Notes under the pieces: generated by a model
Seen by the model: only the letters and a program-made list of their open reading frames with translations
What the model was told of the DNA's origin: nothing
Database searches by the model: none
From: Methylobacterium sp. Leaf91
GTDB lineage: Bacteria > Pseudomonadota > Alphaproteobacteria > Rhizobiales > Beijerinckiaceae
Reading direction: 5' to 3'
Assembly (NCBI RefSeq): GCF_001422815.1
Contig: NZ_LMMP01000001.1
Coordinates: 181,848-245,847 of the forward strand
DNA: 64,000 bases
Position numbers and translations under genes: made by a program
In this document: in pieces, positions 38,549-49,500 of the stretch
How positions within the stretch are numbered: position 1 is the stretch's first letter
Layout of the letters: the number at the start of each line of letters is the position of its first letter

Positions 38549-39434
38549 GTCCGTGGGCAGATTCCCGGTGGCGGGGCGGGCATCGGTTGATGACGGTCGC
38601 ATCCGCCAAGCGACTGTTCGAAGCCACGCGGCGATCTTCAGCGGCGACGCCATCGCTTCACTCATCGACCGGCAAGTCCGAGGCGGATGCAAGTCTGAGG
38701 CGGATGCAAGTCTGAGGCGGATGGGAGAATCGCCCGCGCCCGCGCGGGCTGAACGCATTTTGCTCCGACCATGAACCGTGTGCCGCCACGACCCGCTTTC
38801 CATTCGATGGCGATACTTGCGCAAAACCGCCAGAATCAGCCGGTGCCCCCCTGCTTCAAGCACCGTTATGCGAAGAGCGCCTTAATGAGAAGTCAATGTG
38901 ACCGTGAAATAGCGCACTTGACTTGCATTCAAATTGCCGCACCATATTTTAAGGCAAGTTTCTACAACAATCTAAAAATCTACCGGTATAGATGCACTAG
39001 ACGTGACTTTGCCTATACGACACATTTATTATAAACCGATGTTAGTATGCAGAGGATGGGGCCAAAATTGATCGATGACCGGATCGCACACGGCTCCGAT
39101 GAATCAAGACATGAATACCGCAATTCCATAGATCAGCGCGAATTCGAGCCGAGATGAATTCTTCCTCAGCAGATAGAGAAAGTCTTCGCAAGAAACCTAG
39201 CAGCCCGCCTCGAATTTTTTTACAGCCCGATCCGAAAACCGGTCGCGCAAGGGAGATTCCTACGGTCGAGGCCCGATTAAAAATAAACTGAAATCATTCA
39301 TTCCGCCGTAGATCATCCATGCCTGAGCAAAGACGCAGTCGCGACAACAGACGCTTCGCTGCCATTCGGCTCCCTCCTGTGAGGGAAATGACCGAAATCT
39401 GCGTCGTCCTCGCGATGGGATATGTTCTCGAACG
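38549..39434. other. 886-bp gene-poor interval with an AT-richer core
   Basis: No convincing gene. The left part holds the 17-bp tandem repeat and alternative starts of the GGDEF-EAL gene. From about 38880 to 39320 the composition becomes clearly AT-richer than the rest of the window (runs such as CATTTATTATAAACC and a T7 run), which suggests foreign or decayed DNA. Small open frames here (for example 38771-39034 plus and 39260-39448 minus) have no recognisable domain or ribosome site. Confidence 0.6.
38673..38723. repeat. Three tandem copies of a 17-bp unit
   Basis: The unit CAAGTCTGAGGCGGATG occurs at 38673-38689 (one mismatch, C for T), 38690-38706 and 38707-38723, back to back. It lies just upstream of the likely start of the GGDEF-EAL gene. 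It could be a regulator-binding array or the product of replication slippage. Confidence 0.85.
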
Positions 39435-40294
39435 TCACGCCCTGGCATCGGCCACCAGCGCGGCCAGGCCCTCGCGGTAAGTCGGATAGGCGAGATCGAC
39501 GCCGAGCTCCTCGCGGATCAGGCGGTTCCGCACGCGCTTGTTCTCGCCGTAGAAGCTGCGCGCCATCGGGCTCAGATCCGCCGTCTCGAAATCGATCTCG
39601 GGCGGCAGCGGCAGGTTGGCGAGGCCGGCGGCGTATTCGGTCACCACTTGCGGCGGCGTCGGCTCGTCGTCGGTGACGTTGTAGACCGCCTGCGCCCTCG
39701 GCCTGTCGATGGAAGCGAGCAGGGTCGTGGCGATGTCGTCCACATGGATACGGTTGAACACCTGACCCGGCTTGATGATGCGCTGCGACTTGCCCTCGCG
39801 CAGCTTCACGATGGGGTTGCGGCCCGGCCCGTAGATGCCGGACAGCCGAAACACCTGCACGGCCTTGCCGGTCTCCTGCCCGAAGGCGAGCCAGGCCTTC
39901 TCCACGGCGATGCGGCCATGCGAACGCCCGCTCGTGGGGTTGGGCGGCGTCGTCTCGTCGATCCACGCACCCTGCTGGTCGCCGTAGATCCCGATGGTGG
40001 AGAGATAACCGATCCAGCCGATCCGGCTGCCGGCGATGGCGTCCCGGTAGTGGGCCAGCACCGTGTCGCCGTCGCGGGACGGCGGTGCCGAGACCAGCAG
40101 CACGTCCGTGTCGGCGAGGTCGCCCGCGATCCGCGCGTCGTCCGTCTCGGGGCCGAAGCCGCGCAGGGCGACGTCGCCGAGGCCGGCGCCCGGCCGGGCA
40201 GGGTCGGTGACGGTGGCGCGGATCTCGCCGAACCGCCCTGCCGCGCGCTCGACGAAGCGGCGCGCCGTGAAGCCCAGACCGAAGACGAAGAGGT

Positions 40295-40298
<4 letters not shown>
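39435..40298 (-). CDS. SDR-family NAD(P)-dependent epimerase-like protein (YeeZ-like)
   Basis: A 287-aa Rossmann-fold protein starting [15 protein letters not shown], a nucleotide-binding loop close to the atypical YeeZ form. Other features are [39 protein letters not shown] and [10 protein letters not shown], typical of extended SDR sugar-nucleotide enzymes. The usual YxxxK motif is altered (the Tyr position reads HGRIAVEK), so the catalytic role is uncertain. Its ATG overlaps the queG stop (ATGA), so it is the last gene of a GST-queG-SDR operon. Confidence 0.85.
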
Positions 40299-41443
<1,145 letters not shown>

Positions 41444-41508
41444 TTTGCGCTGCTCACGGCGGCCGGCCGCCTGCTTGCCCTCTGCCCGGAACTGGCCCGA
41501 AGGGGCGT

Positions 41509-42201
41509 TCAGAAATCCAGGTCCGCGTAATGATCCGCCGGGGCCATGCCCGGCACCCGGTCCGCCAGCAGCGTCCGGAAGGAGGGGCGCGATTTCAGCC
41601 GCGCGTACCAGTCCCTCGCCGTTTCGTCCTCGTCCCATGGCACGTCGCCGAGATAATCCACGCAGGAGAGGTGGGCCGCGGCCGCGAGATCCGCATAGGT
41701 CAGATGGTCGCCGGCGATCCATTTCCGGCGGGACATCAGGTAGCCGATATACTTCATATGGTAGCGCACATTGGTGCGCGCCGCACGAATGGCATGCATG
41801 TCCGGCGGACCGCCGCCATTGGCGCTGGTCATGAAGCGCTTCGAGATCTTCTCGGTGACGAGATAGCCGGTCACCTCGGCATCGAACTTCACCAGGAACC
41901 AGTCGAGCAGGCGGCGGACCTCCACGCGATCGGCGGTGGCCTCCGGCAGCAGCCGGCGCCCGGACAGGCCGAGGCCGCGGGTCTCGTCCAGATATTCGGC
42001 GATGATGCCGGCCCCCGGCACCGCGAGCCCGGTCTCCTCCACCAGGACCGGCGTCGTCCCGGCCGGATTGATGAGGAGGAACGCCTCGCGCCGGTCCCAG
42101 ACCCGCTCTTCCACGAGTGCGGGCTCCATGCCCATCTCGCTGAGCACGAGACGGATGAAGCGCGAATGCGGACAGAAGGGGGAGTGGTGAAGCGTCGCCA
42201 T
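41509..42201 (-). CDS. Glutathione S-transferase family protein
   Basis: A 230-aa protein with an N-terminal thioredoxin-fold domain ([36 protein letters not shown]) and an all-helical C-terminal domain ([25 protein letters not shown]). The substrate is unknown. It is the first gene of a minus-strand operon with queG and the SDR gene, and is divergent from uppP with 203 bases between. Confidence 0.88.
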   Translation of the reverse strand: MATLHHSPFCPHSRFIRLVLSEMGMEPALVEERVWDRREAFLLINPAGTTPVLVEETGLAVPGAGIIAEYLDETRGLGLSGRRLLPEATADRVEVRRLLDWFLVKFDAEVTGYLVTEKISKRFMTSANGGGPPDMHAIRAARTNVRYHMKYIGYLMSRRKWIAGDHLTYADLAAAAHLSCVDYLGDVPWDEDETARDWYARLKSRPSFRTLLADRVPGMAPADHYADLDF

Positions 42202-42404
42202 AGAGGCCGTTTCGAAGGGGATGGAACCGCGGGACGCGCCGTATCGAGACCGCCGGTGGGTGAGGGTCGCCAGTCGAGACTTATTGCCCGATCATTGCCG
42301 CCTCATTAACACGCTGGACATGTTCCGGTAACCGCTCGTCAACTCTGATCGCCGACACCGTCCGGCGACCCCGCGCTCCCACCCCACAACAACCGAGGCG
42401 AGAC

Positions 42405-43211
42405 ATGATGGATGCCATGAGCATCGTGAAGGCGGTCGTGCTCGCCGTCGTCGAAGGCGCCACCGAGTTCATTCCGGTCTCCTCCACCGGCCACCAGCTC
42501 CTGGTCGGCCACTTCATCGGCTTCCAATCGCCCAACAACACGTTCGAGGTGCTGATCCAGCTCGGCGCGATCCTGGCGATCCTGGCCGTCTATTTCCGCC
42601 GCCTCCTCGGAATCGCCGTGGCGTTTCCGAGCGATCCGAACGCGAGGCGCTTTGTCCTCGGCATCCTGCTGGCCTTTCTGCCGGCGGCGATCATCGGCGG
42701 CCTGTTCTCGAAAGCCATCAAGTTCTACCTGTTCAATCCCTGGATCGTCTGCGCCACCCTGGTGGCCGGCGGCCTCGTCCTTCTCGTCCTCGACGAGACC
42801 GACCTCGAGGTGAAGAAGCGCGACGTCTTCGACTTCACCCTGCCGATGGATTTCAAGATCGGCCTGTTCCAGTGCATCGCGATGATCCCCGGCGTGTCGC
42901 GCTCAGGCGCCACCATCGTCGGCGCGATGCTGATGGGAGCGGACAAGCGCTCGGCCACCGAGTTCTCGTTCTACCTCGCGATCCCGACCATGGCCGGCGC
43001 CTTCGCCAAGGACCTCCTCGACAATTACAAAAACCTCTCGCAGGACGATGCCGGGCTCATCGTCATCGGCTTCGTCGTGGCCTTCCTCTCGGCCTTCGTC
43101 GTGGTCCGCACCGTGCTCGACTACGTCTCCTCCCACGGCTTCCGGCTGTTCGCGTGGTGGCGCATCATCGTCGGCTCGCTCGGCTTCGCGGGGTTGATCC
43201 TGTTCGGCTGA
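42405..43211 (+). CDS. uppP: Undecaprenyl-diphosphatase
   Basis: Integral membrane phosphatase (BacA/UppP), 268 aa, recycling undecaprenyl diphosphate to the monophosphate carrier for peptidoglycan synthesis. The two conserved motifs are EGATEFIPVSSTGH near residue 18 and PGVSRSGATIVGAML near residue 160. A GAGGCGAG ribosome site precedes the ATG; two further ATGs follow within five codons, so the exact start could shift slightly. Confidence 0.95.
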   Translation: MMDAMSIVKAVVLAVVEGATEFIPVSSTGHQLLVGHFIGFQSPNNTFEVLIQLGAILAILAVYFRRLLGIAVAFPSDPNARRFVLGILLAFLPAAIIGGLFSKAIKFYLFNPWIVCATLVAGGLVLLVLDETDLEVKKRDVFDFTLPMDFKIGLFQCIAMIPGVSRSGATIVGAMLMGADKRSATEFSFYLAIPTMAGAFAKDLLDNYKNLSQDDAGLIVIGFVVAFLSAFVVVRTVLDYVSSHGFRLFAWWRIIVGSLGFAGLILFG

Positions 43212-43451
43212 CGAACCCGCCTCGCGGCTCCGGACCCGCGCTCGTGCCGGGACCCCGGGGCCCAGGCGCGGGCAGCAGGCTCGGGATGCAGCAGGTTGGG
43301 GACTTGGCTCCGACCTTCGTTTTTCTTTGAGTCCGCGCTGATTTCTTTGATGAGTCGGGCGTGTTGCCCGGCAAGCCTCGCCGTGCGAGGGCTGTCGCCG
43401 ACAGCGTCCGGCCACGCGCGGCCGGCGGAAGCGTGCGCCAAGGCCCTGACG

Positions 43452-45323
43452 ATGGACAATCGCCCCCTCGCCGACCTGTTCCCCACGCCCACCCGTGAGC
43501 GGTGGCTCGGCCTGGTCGAGGGCGTGCTCAAGGCCGGCGATTTCGAGAAGCGCCTGGTCTCGAAGACGGCGGACGGCATCCGGATCGAACCGCTCTACGA
43601 GCCCGCCGCGCCGGTGGCGCAGCCCATGCGCGCGCCCGGCCCCTGGCGCATCGCCCAGCGGGTGGACCACCCGGACGCGCAGGCCGCCCACGATCTCGCC
43701 ATGGCCGATCTCGAAGGCGGTGCCGATGCGCTGAACCTCGTCTTCGCGGGCGCCGTCTCGGCGCGCGGCTTCGGCCTCGCCGTCGACGACGTCCCGGCCC
43801 TCGACACCGCCCTGTCGGGCGTGATGCTCTCTCTCATCGCGACGCGGCTCGATGCCGGCGGGCGGGGGCTGGAGGCCGCCCGCCTGGTCAAGGCTTTGGC
43901 CGCGCACCGCAACGAGGATCTCGGCAGCCTCGACCTCGATCTCGGCCTCGACCCGATCGGCACGCTCGCCGCCACCGGCCGCCTCGACGCGACGCTCCCT
44001 GAGATCGGCGCGGCGGTCTCGGCGCTCCTGTCGGAGTTCGACGGAGCCGGCTTCACCGGCCGCGCGATGCTCGCCGACGGGCGCCCCTATCACGAAGCCG
44101 GAGCCAGCGAGGCGGCGGAACTCGCCGCCACCCTCGCCACGGCCGTCGCCTATCTGCGCATGCTGGAGGCCGGCGGGCACGACCTCGCCCGCGCCCGCGA
44201 TGCCGTCGCCATCCTCCTCGTGGCCGATGCCGACGAGTTCCTGACCATCGCCAAGTTCCGCGCCATGCGCCGCCTCTGGGCGCGGGTGGAGGCCGCCTGC
44301 GGGCTCGACCCGAAGCCGCTGCGCCTGCATGCCGAGACCGCGTGGCGGATGATGAACCGGAACGACCCGTTCGTGAACATCCTTCGCACCGGCATGGCCG
44401 CCTGTTCGGCCGGGCTCGGCGGCGCCGATTCCGTCACCGTCATCCCCTACACCGCCTCGCTTGGCCTCGCCGACGCCTTCGCCCGGCGTGTCGCCCGCAA
44501 CAGCCAGATCGTCCTGATCGAGGAATCCAACCTCGCCCGCGTGGCCGATCCGGCGGCAGGGGCCGGCGGGTTCGAGGCGCTCACCGAGGAACTCACCACC
44601 ACGGCCTGGGCCGCCTTCCAGGCGATCGAGCGGGAGGGCGGCATCGTCGCCAGCCTGCAGGCCGGCGCGATCCAGGCCCGGATCGGCGAGACCCGCGCCA
44701 CCCGCGCGAAGAACGTCGCCACGCGCCGCGAGCCGCTCACGGGGGCGAGCGAGTTCCCCTTCCTCGCCGAGAAGCCGGTGACGGTCCTCGACCTGCCGCC
44801 CTCCGATGTCGTGGCGCCCGCCTTCGCCCTCGGCGGGGCCGGGACGACCACCTGCGAGGCCCTGCCCTCCTTCCGCCTCGCCGAGCCCTACGAGGCCCTG
44901 CGCGACGCCTCCGACACCTATCTCGCCGAGACGGGGCGGCGCCCTCGGGTGTTCCTGGCCAATCTCGGGACGGTCGCCGTCTTCAACGCCCGCTCGACCT
45001 TCGCCGCCAACGCCTTCGGGGCCGGCGGCATCGAGGCGGTGAACGAAGAGGGTTTTTCGGAGAGCGACGCGCTGGCCAGGGCTTTCGCCGCATCCGGCGC
45101 GCGCATCGCCTGCCTCTGCTCGTCGGACGCCCTCTACGCCACCCACGCCGTCGCGGCGGCCGAGGCTCTGAAGAAAGCGGGCGCGACGACCGTGTACCTC
45201 GCCGGCAAGCCCGGCGATCTCGCGGAGGGGCTCAAAGCCGCGGGGGTCGATGCCTATCTGCACGCGGGAGGTGATCTCCTCACGCTGCTTCAGGCCGCCT
45301 TGGGCGAAGCCACGACAGCGTGA
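43452..45323 (+). CDS. mutA: Methylmalonyl-CoA mutase small (beta) subunit
   Basis: A 623-aa small subunit of the heterodimeric adenosylcobalamin mutase (mcmB in Methylobacterium naming). It partners the catalytic subunit in converting methylmalonyl-CoA to succinyl-CoA, used in the ethylmalonyl-CoA pathway and propionate use. The TIM-barrel part is clear (RLHAETAWRMMNRNDPFVNILR, IPYTASLGLADAFARRVARN). The cobalamin-binding DxHxxG motif is absent from the C-terminal domain, as expected for the non-catalytic subunit. The large subunit gene is not in the window. I chose the ATG at 43452 (MDNRPL); the longer open frame from 43296 is Cys-rich and not family-like. Confidence 0.92.
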   Translation: MDNRPLADLFPTPTRERWLGLVEGVLKAGDFEKRLVSKTADGIRIEPLYEPAAPVAQPMRAPGPWRIAQRVDHPDAQAAHDLAMADLEGGADALNLVFAGAVSARGFGLAVDDVPALDTALSGVMLSLIATRLDAGGRGLEAARLVKALAAHRNEDLGSLDLDLGLDPIGTLAATGRLDATLPEIGAAVSALLSEFDGAGFTGRAMLADGRPYHEAGASEAAELAATLATAVAYLRMLEAGGHDLARARDAVAILLVADADEFLTIAKFRAMRRLWARVEAACGLDPKPLRLHAETAWRMMNRNDPFVNILRTGMAACSAGLGGADSVTVIPYTASLGLADAFARRVARNSQIVLIEESNLARVADPAAGAGGFEALTEELTTTAWAAFQAIEREGGIVASLQAGAIQARIGETRATRAKNVATRREPLTGASEFPFLAEKPVTVLDLPPSDVVAPAFALGGAGTTTCEALPSFRLAEPYEALRDASDTYLAETGRRPRVFLANLGTVAVFNARSTFAANAFGAGGIEAVNEEGFSESDALARAFAASGARIACLCSSDALYATHAVAAAEALKKAGATTVYLAGKPGDLAEGLKAAGVDAYLHAGGDLLTLLQAALGEATTA

Positions 45324-45388
45324 ACCGCAACCGATACGCGATCAGGGACGTTCCCAGCCCCGATCACGTCCTTGCAGAACAGGCTACG

Positions 45389-45775
45389 ATGCGACGCTTC
45401 CTCCTTGCCGCCGGCTCCCTCGCCCTCCTCACGACGTCCCTCGGGACCACCGAGGCGGCCACGCGGAAAGTCTCGGTGCCCAACCGCTACGACGGCGCCT
45501 GGAGCATCGAGGTCATCACCCAGGACGGCCCCTGCGATCGCGCCTATCGCTACGGCGTCCGGATCGCCAAGGGCGAGGCGAGCTATCCCGGCGGCGATTT
45601 CGACATCCGGGGGCGCGTCTCCGGCAACGGCTCCGTGCGGGCGACGATCATGCGCGGTTCCGACGGTGCCACCGTGGTCGGCCAGCTGGATCGCGGCGGC
45701 TACGGCAGCGGCACATGGACGAGCAACGGCGCGATCCGCTGCTCCGGCCGCTGGAACGCCGAGAAGCGGGGCTGA
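45389..45775 (+). CDS. Small secreted protein of unknown function
   Basis: A 128-aa protein with a signal peptide (residues 1-22, cleavage after TEA) and a mature domain of about 105 residues. It contains YDGAWSIEVITQDGPCDRAYRYG and repeated Gly-rich strands (GGDFDIRGRVSGNGSV), and two cysteines that could form a disulfide. The YDGxWSVxIxTxxGxCDxxYRY pattern is one I associate with short periplasmic proteins of Hyphomicrobiales with no known role. I chose the ATG at 45389 for the signal peptide; the frame is open to 45320, overlapping mutA. Confidence 0.72.
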   Translation: MRRFLLAAGSLALLTTSLGTTEAATRKVSVPNRYDGAWSIEVITQDGPCDRAYRYGVRIAKGEASYPGGDFDIRGRVSGNGSVRATIMRGSDGATVVGQLDRGGYGSGTWTSNGAIRCSGRWNAEKRG

Positions 45776-45920
45776 TCCGGCCCCTGTGATCGGCCGGGCA
45801 CAGTCGGCTCACGAAATCTCGCATCGCAGGTTTCGGGGCGCACCGTGCCCTGTTCCTGTCCAAGTCTTCGATGAATACTTGGGGCGAATCGATTTCGATC
45901 GACCTCGAGGTATGTGCGCG

Positions 45921-46349
45921 ATGAAAGCTCGGCTGCTTGGCGCTCTCTTGACCCTTGTCGCGACGGCGGGTGCCGCGAACGCGGCGCCCCGCACACCCGG
46001 ACACGCCCATGCGGCCATGGCGCCGCTGGAGCGCGCCGCCACGGATTGCTTCGCCGAGACGGTGATGGCCAACCCGGCCGCCATGCGCCACGCCCGGGCG
46101 GGGCGCTGGTACGAGGCGGCGGGAATCATCGGCTTCCTCTGCCGCCCCGAGGTGGATGCGATGATCCGCACCCATGACCGGCTCTTCGGCAACGGCACCG
46201 GCCAGCGCTATTTCAAGGCCGCCTATACCCGCCATCTCGGCGGCGAGCTCGCCATGCGCCTTCAGCCGATGCTGGAACGCACGGCGGTGGCGACCGCCGA
46301 ACCGCCCGCCGACAGGACCGCCCCGGAAACCGGCGACAAGGCCCAGTAG
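45921..46349 (+). CDS. Small secreted hypothetical protein
   Basis: A 142-aa protein with a signal peptide (MKARLLGALLTLVATAGAANA) and a mainly helical mature part with two cysteines (TDCFAETV, FLCRPEVD). I recognise no family. The ATG at 45921 has GAGG ten bases upstream; the ATG at 45912 is too close to that site. It is convergent with the restriction-methylase gene. Confidence 0.68.
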   Translation: MKARLLGALLTLVATAGAANAAPRTPGHAHAAMAPLERAATDCFAETVMANPAAMRHARAGRWYEAAGIIGFLCRPEVDAMIRTHDRLFGNGTGQRYFKAAYTRHLGGELAMRLQPMLERTAVATAEPPADRTAPETGDKAQ

Positions 46350-46428
46350 CGGTCTCGAACCGAGCCTCGCCGGGTCCGGTTCACTCAGGCCTGTCCGTGC
46401 GGCAGCGGTCGTCCGCCGGGCCTCGGTA

Positions 46429-49400
46429 TCAGGCGTCGACGGTCTCCTCCTCGTCGCGGGCGGGAACGGCCTCGTCGTCCGGCAGGGCGAGGCGCGGATC
46501 AGGCCCGAGGAGCGTCTCCACCAAAGCGTCGATGCGGGCCGACACGCCCTCCTCCCGCAAGGCGTCCCGCACCAGGGCCCTCGCCTTCTGGAACGAGGCC
46601 CCCATGGGCAGCGCGACGGCGGCCGCCACCTCCTCCGCCACCGCACCTTCCGCCGCCAGCCCGGCATGGACCGCCTCGCGCGGGTCGAAGCGGGGGATCG
46701 GAAGCGTGAACATCAGCTTGTCGAAGTCCCGCGCGCCCTGCTCACCCCGGCTCTGCAGATGGGCGATGCGGATGCGAGCCGCCTCGCTGTTGAGGATGGC
46801 GATGAGGAAGCGGGCTTCGTCCTCGGAAGGAATGTCCGCCCAGTAGAGTTTGTGGTCGATGATTCCCCGGCGATCCCTGACGATACAGGCCGCGGGCCAT
46901 AATCCGGCCTTGGCGAAGACCACGCGCTGATGCGCGACGGGGATCTGGCTCGACAGCTTCCCGTAATGGTCGAATTGCTGCTTGAGCGACACCTTCTCGG
47001 AGCCGAGCTCGGTCCAGAGCCGCTCCGCCTCGGCGAGCCATTTGGCGAGGCCGGGAAGGTTTCTTTCGCTGGCCTGTACCGAAGATAGGACCGTTCCCCC
47101 GGTGGTGGCCGGGACGATGCCTTCCGCTGGGGACAGGACACGAAACGGGGCGATCGACTCGCCGAGATAGACGGGACGCAGAAACGACGATTCGATCGAG
47201 CCGCGCAATCCGGTGACCGATTTCCACTCGCCCTTGCGCTCACGCTCCTCGCTGCAGACGATGGGCGAACTCGGGCTGACGCCGATCTTGCTGCCGCGAA
47301 CGCGCGTCACCAGACACAGGATACGCGGATAGAGAGTCGCGCCGTTCCGGAACACGCCGCGATAGGGCGACCCGGCCTCGAAACTCGCCGCCACCGGCGC
47401 ATCGGCCTGATCCTGCCGCAGGCAGCGATCCGCCACCTCCTCGGGTACGTCCTTGAAGGGAAGGCGCCCGGCGAAAGCCGTGACCCGCATGGGCGTCGGC
47501 CGGGCCTCCCCCGCCGTGACATCGGCGAACAGGACGCAGGTGGGAACCCTGAACAGGGGCGAGACAGCCTGATTGTCGAGAACCCAGGCGTCCGAGAACG
47601 CGACACGGACCTCGGTCCAGTCCCCGGTGCGGAAGGCGCGGAACTGGCCCCGGCTCATGGCGGCCAGCGGCAGCACCATGGCGACCCGCCCGCCCGGGCG
47701 GTCGCCCTCCGGCGGCCGGACATAGAGTTCCGCGGCGCGTGCGAAGAACAGGCCCGACAGATCGGTCTGCGTCACCAGCCGCGCCTCGTCGGGGCCGACC
47801 CAGATGCCGAGCCGTCGCGCGGTATCCCGGAACAGGGCCTGCAGGGCGGGCGCCATGTAGCGGTAGGACAGCCAGGGCGGGTTGCCGATGACGACATCGA
47901 CCCTGGCGCCGTCCGAGAGCGCGACCGGGCGGCTGAGGTTGCGGGCGAAGAAGCCCCAGACATGGTCGCGCCCGGCCCGGCGCAGGCGGTCGTAGATCGT
48001 GAAGGTGGTGACGAGCGTCGCGTGCTGCTCCGCCGCGACGCCGAGCCCCGCGAGCCCGCGCGCGAAGGCGTCCGCCGTGCGGCCGGCCTCGCTGGCATCG
48101 TGCATGGCGGTGACGACGCGGTCGAACAGGGGCGGATCGGCACAGAGGCCGAGGGGAAAACGCAGGGTCGGCGCGCCTTTGCGGCCCTCGCGGGGGTCGC
48201 GCGGCACCTCGACCACGAGGTCGCTCTCGAACGCGTCGCGCTTCACGTTCCATTGCAGCGCATCGCCGAGATAGACCGGCAGGGAGATGTCGCCGCCTCG
48301 CCCCGGCAGGGCGTCGCCGAGCGCCAGCAAGTATGTGACGCGGGCGAAGATGACGGCCACCGGATGGACGTCCAGCCCCGTGACCGAGGCGCAGCAGCGC
48401 GACGCGATCTCGGTGAGCGGCACGCCCGCCGCGATCAGGGCCTCGCGCTTGAGGCGCACGGCGTGGAACAGGAAGCTGCCCGAGCCGCAGGCGGGATCGA
48501 GGCAGGTCTGCTCGGCCGGCCGGTCGAGGGCACGCCGCACCACCTTCCGGGCGAGCCAGTCGGGGGTGTAATATTCACCGAGATCGTGGCGCTGCGCCGG
48601 ATCGATGAGGGATTCGTAGAGCACCTTCAGAAGGTCGACATCGACGCTGCCGAGGTCGAACCGGGCGGCATGCGCGGCCAGGCTGGCGACGATGGCCTCC
48701 CCGCCCGGCGCCTGGATCACCCAGCCGAAGAAATCCGTCTCCACCGCGCCGTGGACCCCCGCCTCGTGGAAGGCGCGCCCCGACAGCAGATCCTCGGGCG
48801 AGCGCCCGGTGGCGCCCATGGTTCCGGCGGCGATCGCCTTGGCGAGGATGACCAGGTAGGTGTGCTGGAGCCAGAGCGTGTCGTCGTCGATGGCCTTGCC
48901 GTAGACGAAGCCGAGATGGCGCGACCAGAGCTGCCGCTTCAGGACCGCCTCGGGGTCCGCCGCCAGCGCCTCCCAGGCCTTGGCGAGGAGGCCGAGGGTC
49001 CGCGCGAAGGCGGCGCTCTGGCGGCCGAGCTCGTTGGTGATCCCGGCCGCGTCCGCCGGCAGCCAGTCGAGGACGGCGATGACACCTTCGAGCCAGGCGG
49101 TGAGGCCACGGGCATCCGCCAGCCTCACCTCGTGCTCGGTGAGCCGCACCAGGACGCCCTCCCGCATCTCGTAGGCGACGAAGCAGGCGCCGTCGGTGGC
49201 GAGCCCCACGTAACGCTGACCGGTGGCCCCCTCGCGTTCGGGCAGGTAGCGGGTGAGCTGGGCCTCGGCCTCCTTGCCCTCCCGGCGCAGGTCGGACTTG
49301 ATCTCGATGATCGTCCGGCCGAGCAGGGCATCGAGACGGCCCCTAACCTCAGGTATCTTTCTCTCGAAGAAGATCTGCTCGCTCTTGGCGCCCAGCGCCT

Positions 49401-49500
49401 CGGTCAGCAGGCGGTAGAGCAGCGCCCTGACCTTCTCATGTCCCGGACGGATCGAGAGTTCCGCGACGATCGCGCTCAGGGAATCACCGTCGATCGACAT
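46429..49500 (-). CDS. Type IIG-like restriction enzyme / N6-adenine methyltransferase fusion
   Basis: A 1023-aa protein combining both activities. The N-terminal segment has a PD-(D/E)xK nuclease pattern: Asp57, then Glu66-x-Lys68 (RGRLDALLGRTIIEIKSD). The methylase core follows: LGEYYTPDW (307-315), motif I DPACGSGSF (335-343) and motif IV NPPW (540-543). The C-terminal third carries an Eco57I-like target-recognition region. A strong GAGGAGG site lies five bases before the ATG at 49500, which fixes the start; the frame is open to 49692. No separate specificity, methylase or nuclease gene is adjacent, which fits a single-chain system. The recognition sequence cannot be read from the protein. 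Confidence 0.85.
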   Translation of the reverse strand: MSIDGDSLSAIVAELSIRPGHEKVRALLYRLLTEALGAKSEQIFFERKIPEVRGRLDALLGRTIIEIKSDLRREGKEAEAQLTRYLPEREGATGQRYVGLATDGACFVAYEMREGVLVRLTEHEVRLADARGLTAWLEGVIAVLDWLPADAAGITNELGRQSAAFARTLGLLAKAWEALAADPEAVLKRQLWSRHLGFVYGKAIDDDTLWLQHTYLVILAKAIAAGTMGATGRSPEDLLSGRAFHEAGVHGAVETDFFGWVIQAPGGEAIVASLAAHAARFDLGSVDVDLLKVLYESLIDPAQRHDLGEYYTPDWLARKVVRRALDRPAEQTCLDPACGSGSFLFHAVRLKREALIAAGVPLTEIASRCCASVTGLDVHPVAVIFARVTYLLALGDALPGRGGDISLPVYLGDALQWNVKRDAFESDLVVEVPRDPREGRKGAPTLRFPLGLCADPPLFDRVVTAMHDASEAGRTADAFARGLAGLGVAAEQHATLVTTFTIYDRLRRAGRDHVWGFFARNLSRPVALSDGARVDVVIGNPPWLSYRYMAPALQALFRDTARRLGIWVGPDEARLVTQTDLSGLFFARAAELYVRPPEGDRPGGRVAMVLPLAAMSRGQFRAFRTGDWTEVRVAFSDAWVLDNQAVSPLFRVPTCVLFADVTAGEARPTPMRVTAFAGRLPFKDVPEEVADRCLRQDQADAPVAASFEAGSPYRGVFRNGATLYPRILCLVTRVRGSKIGVSPSSPIVCSEERERKGEWKSVTGLRGSIESSFLRPVYLGESIAPFRVLSPAEGIVPATTGGTVLSSVQASERNLPGLAKWLAEAERLWTELGSEKVSLKQQFDHYGKLSSQIPVAHQRVVFAKAGLWPAACIVRDRRGIIDHKLYWADIPSEDEARFLIAILNSEAARIRIAHLQSRGEQGARDFDKLMFTLPIPRFDPREAVHAGLAAEGAVAEEVAAAVALPMGASFQKARALVRDALREEGVSARIDALVETLLGPDPRLALPDDEAVPARDEEETVDA

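Noticed and set aside
38771..39034. Possible 87-aa gene on the plus strand in the AT-richer stretch
   Set aside because: No ribosome site, no recognisable domain, and the codon composition follows the local AT content rather than the coding pattern of neighbours.
39150..39185. Short similarity (CCTCAGCAGATA and LYLLRK in translation) between the AT-richer stretch and the start of the DUF4926-like gene
   Set aside because: Only about a dozen bases are identical, the frame has no start codon and runs between close stop codons, so chance is the simpler explanation.
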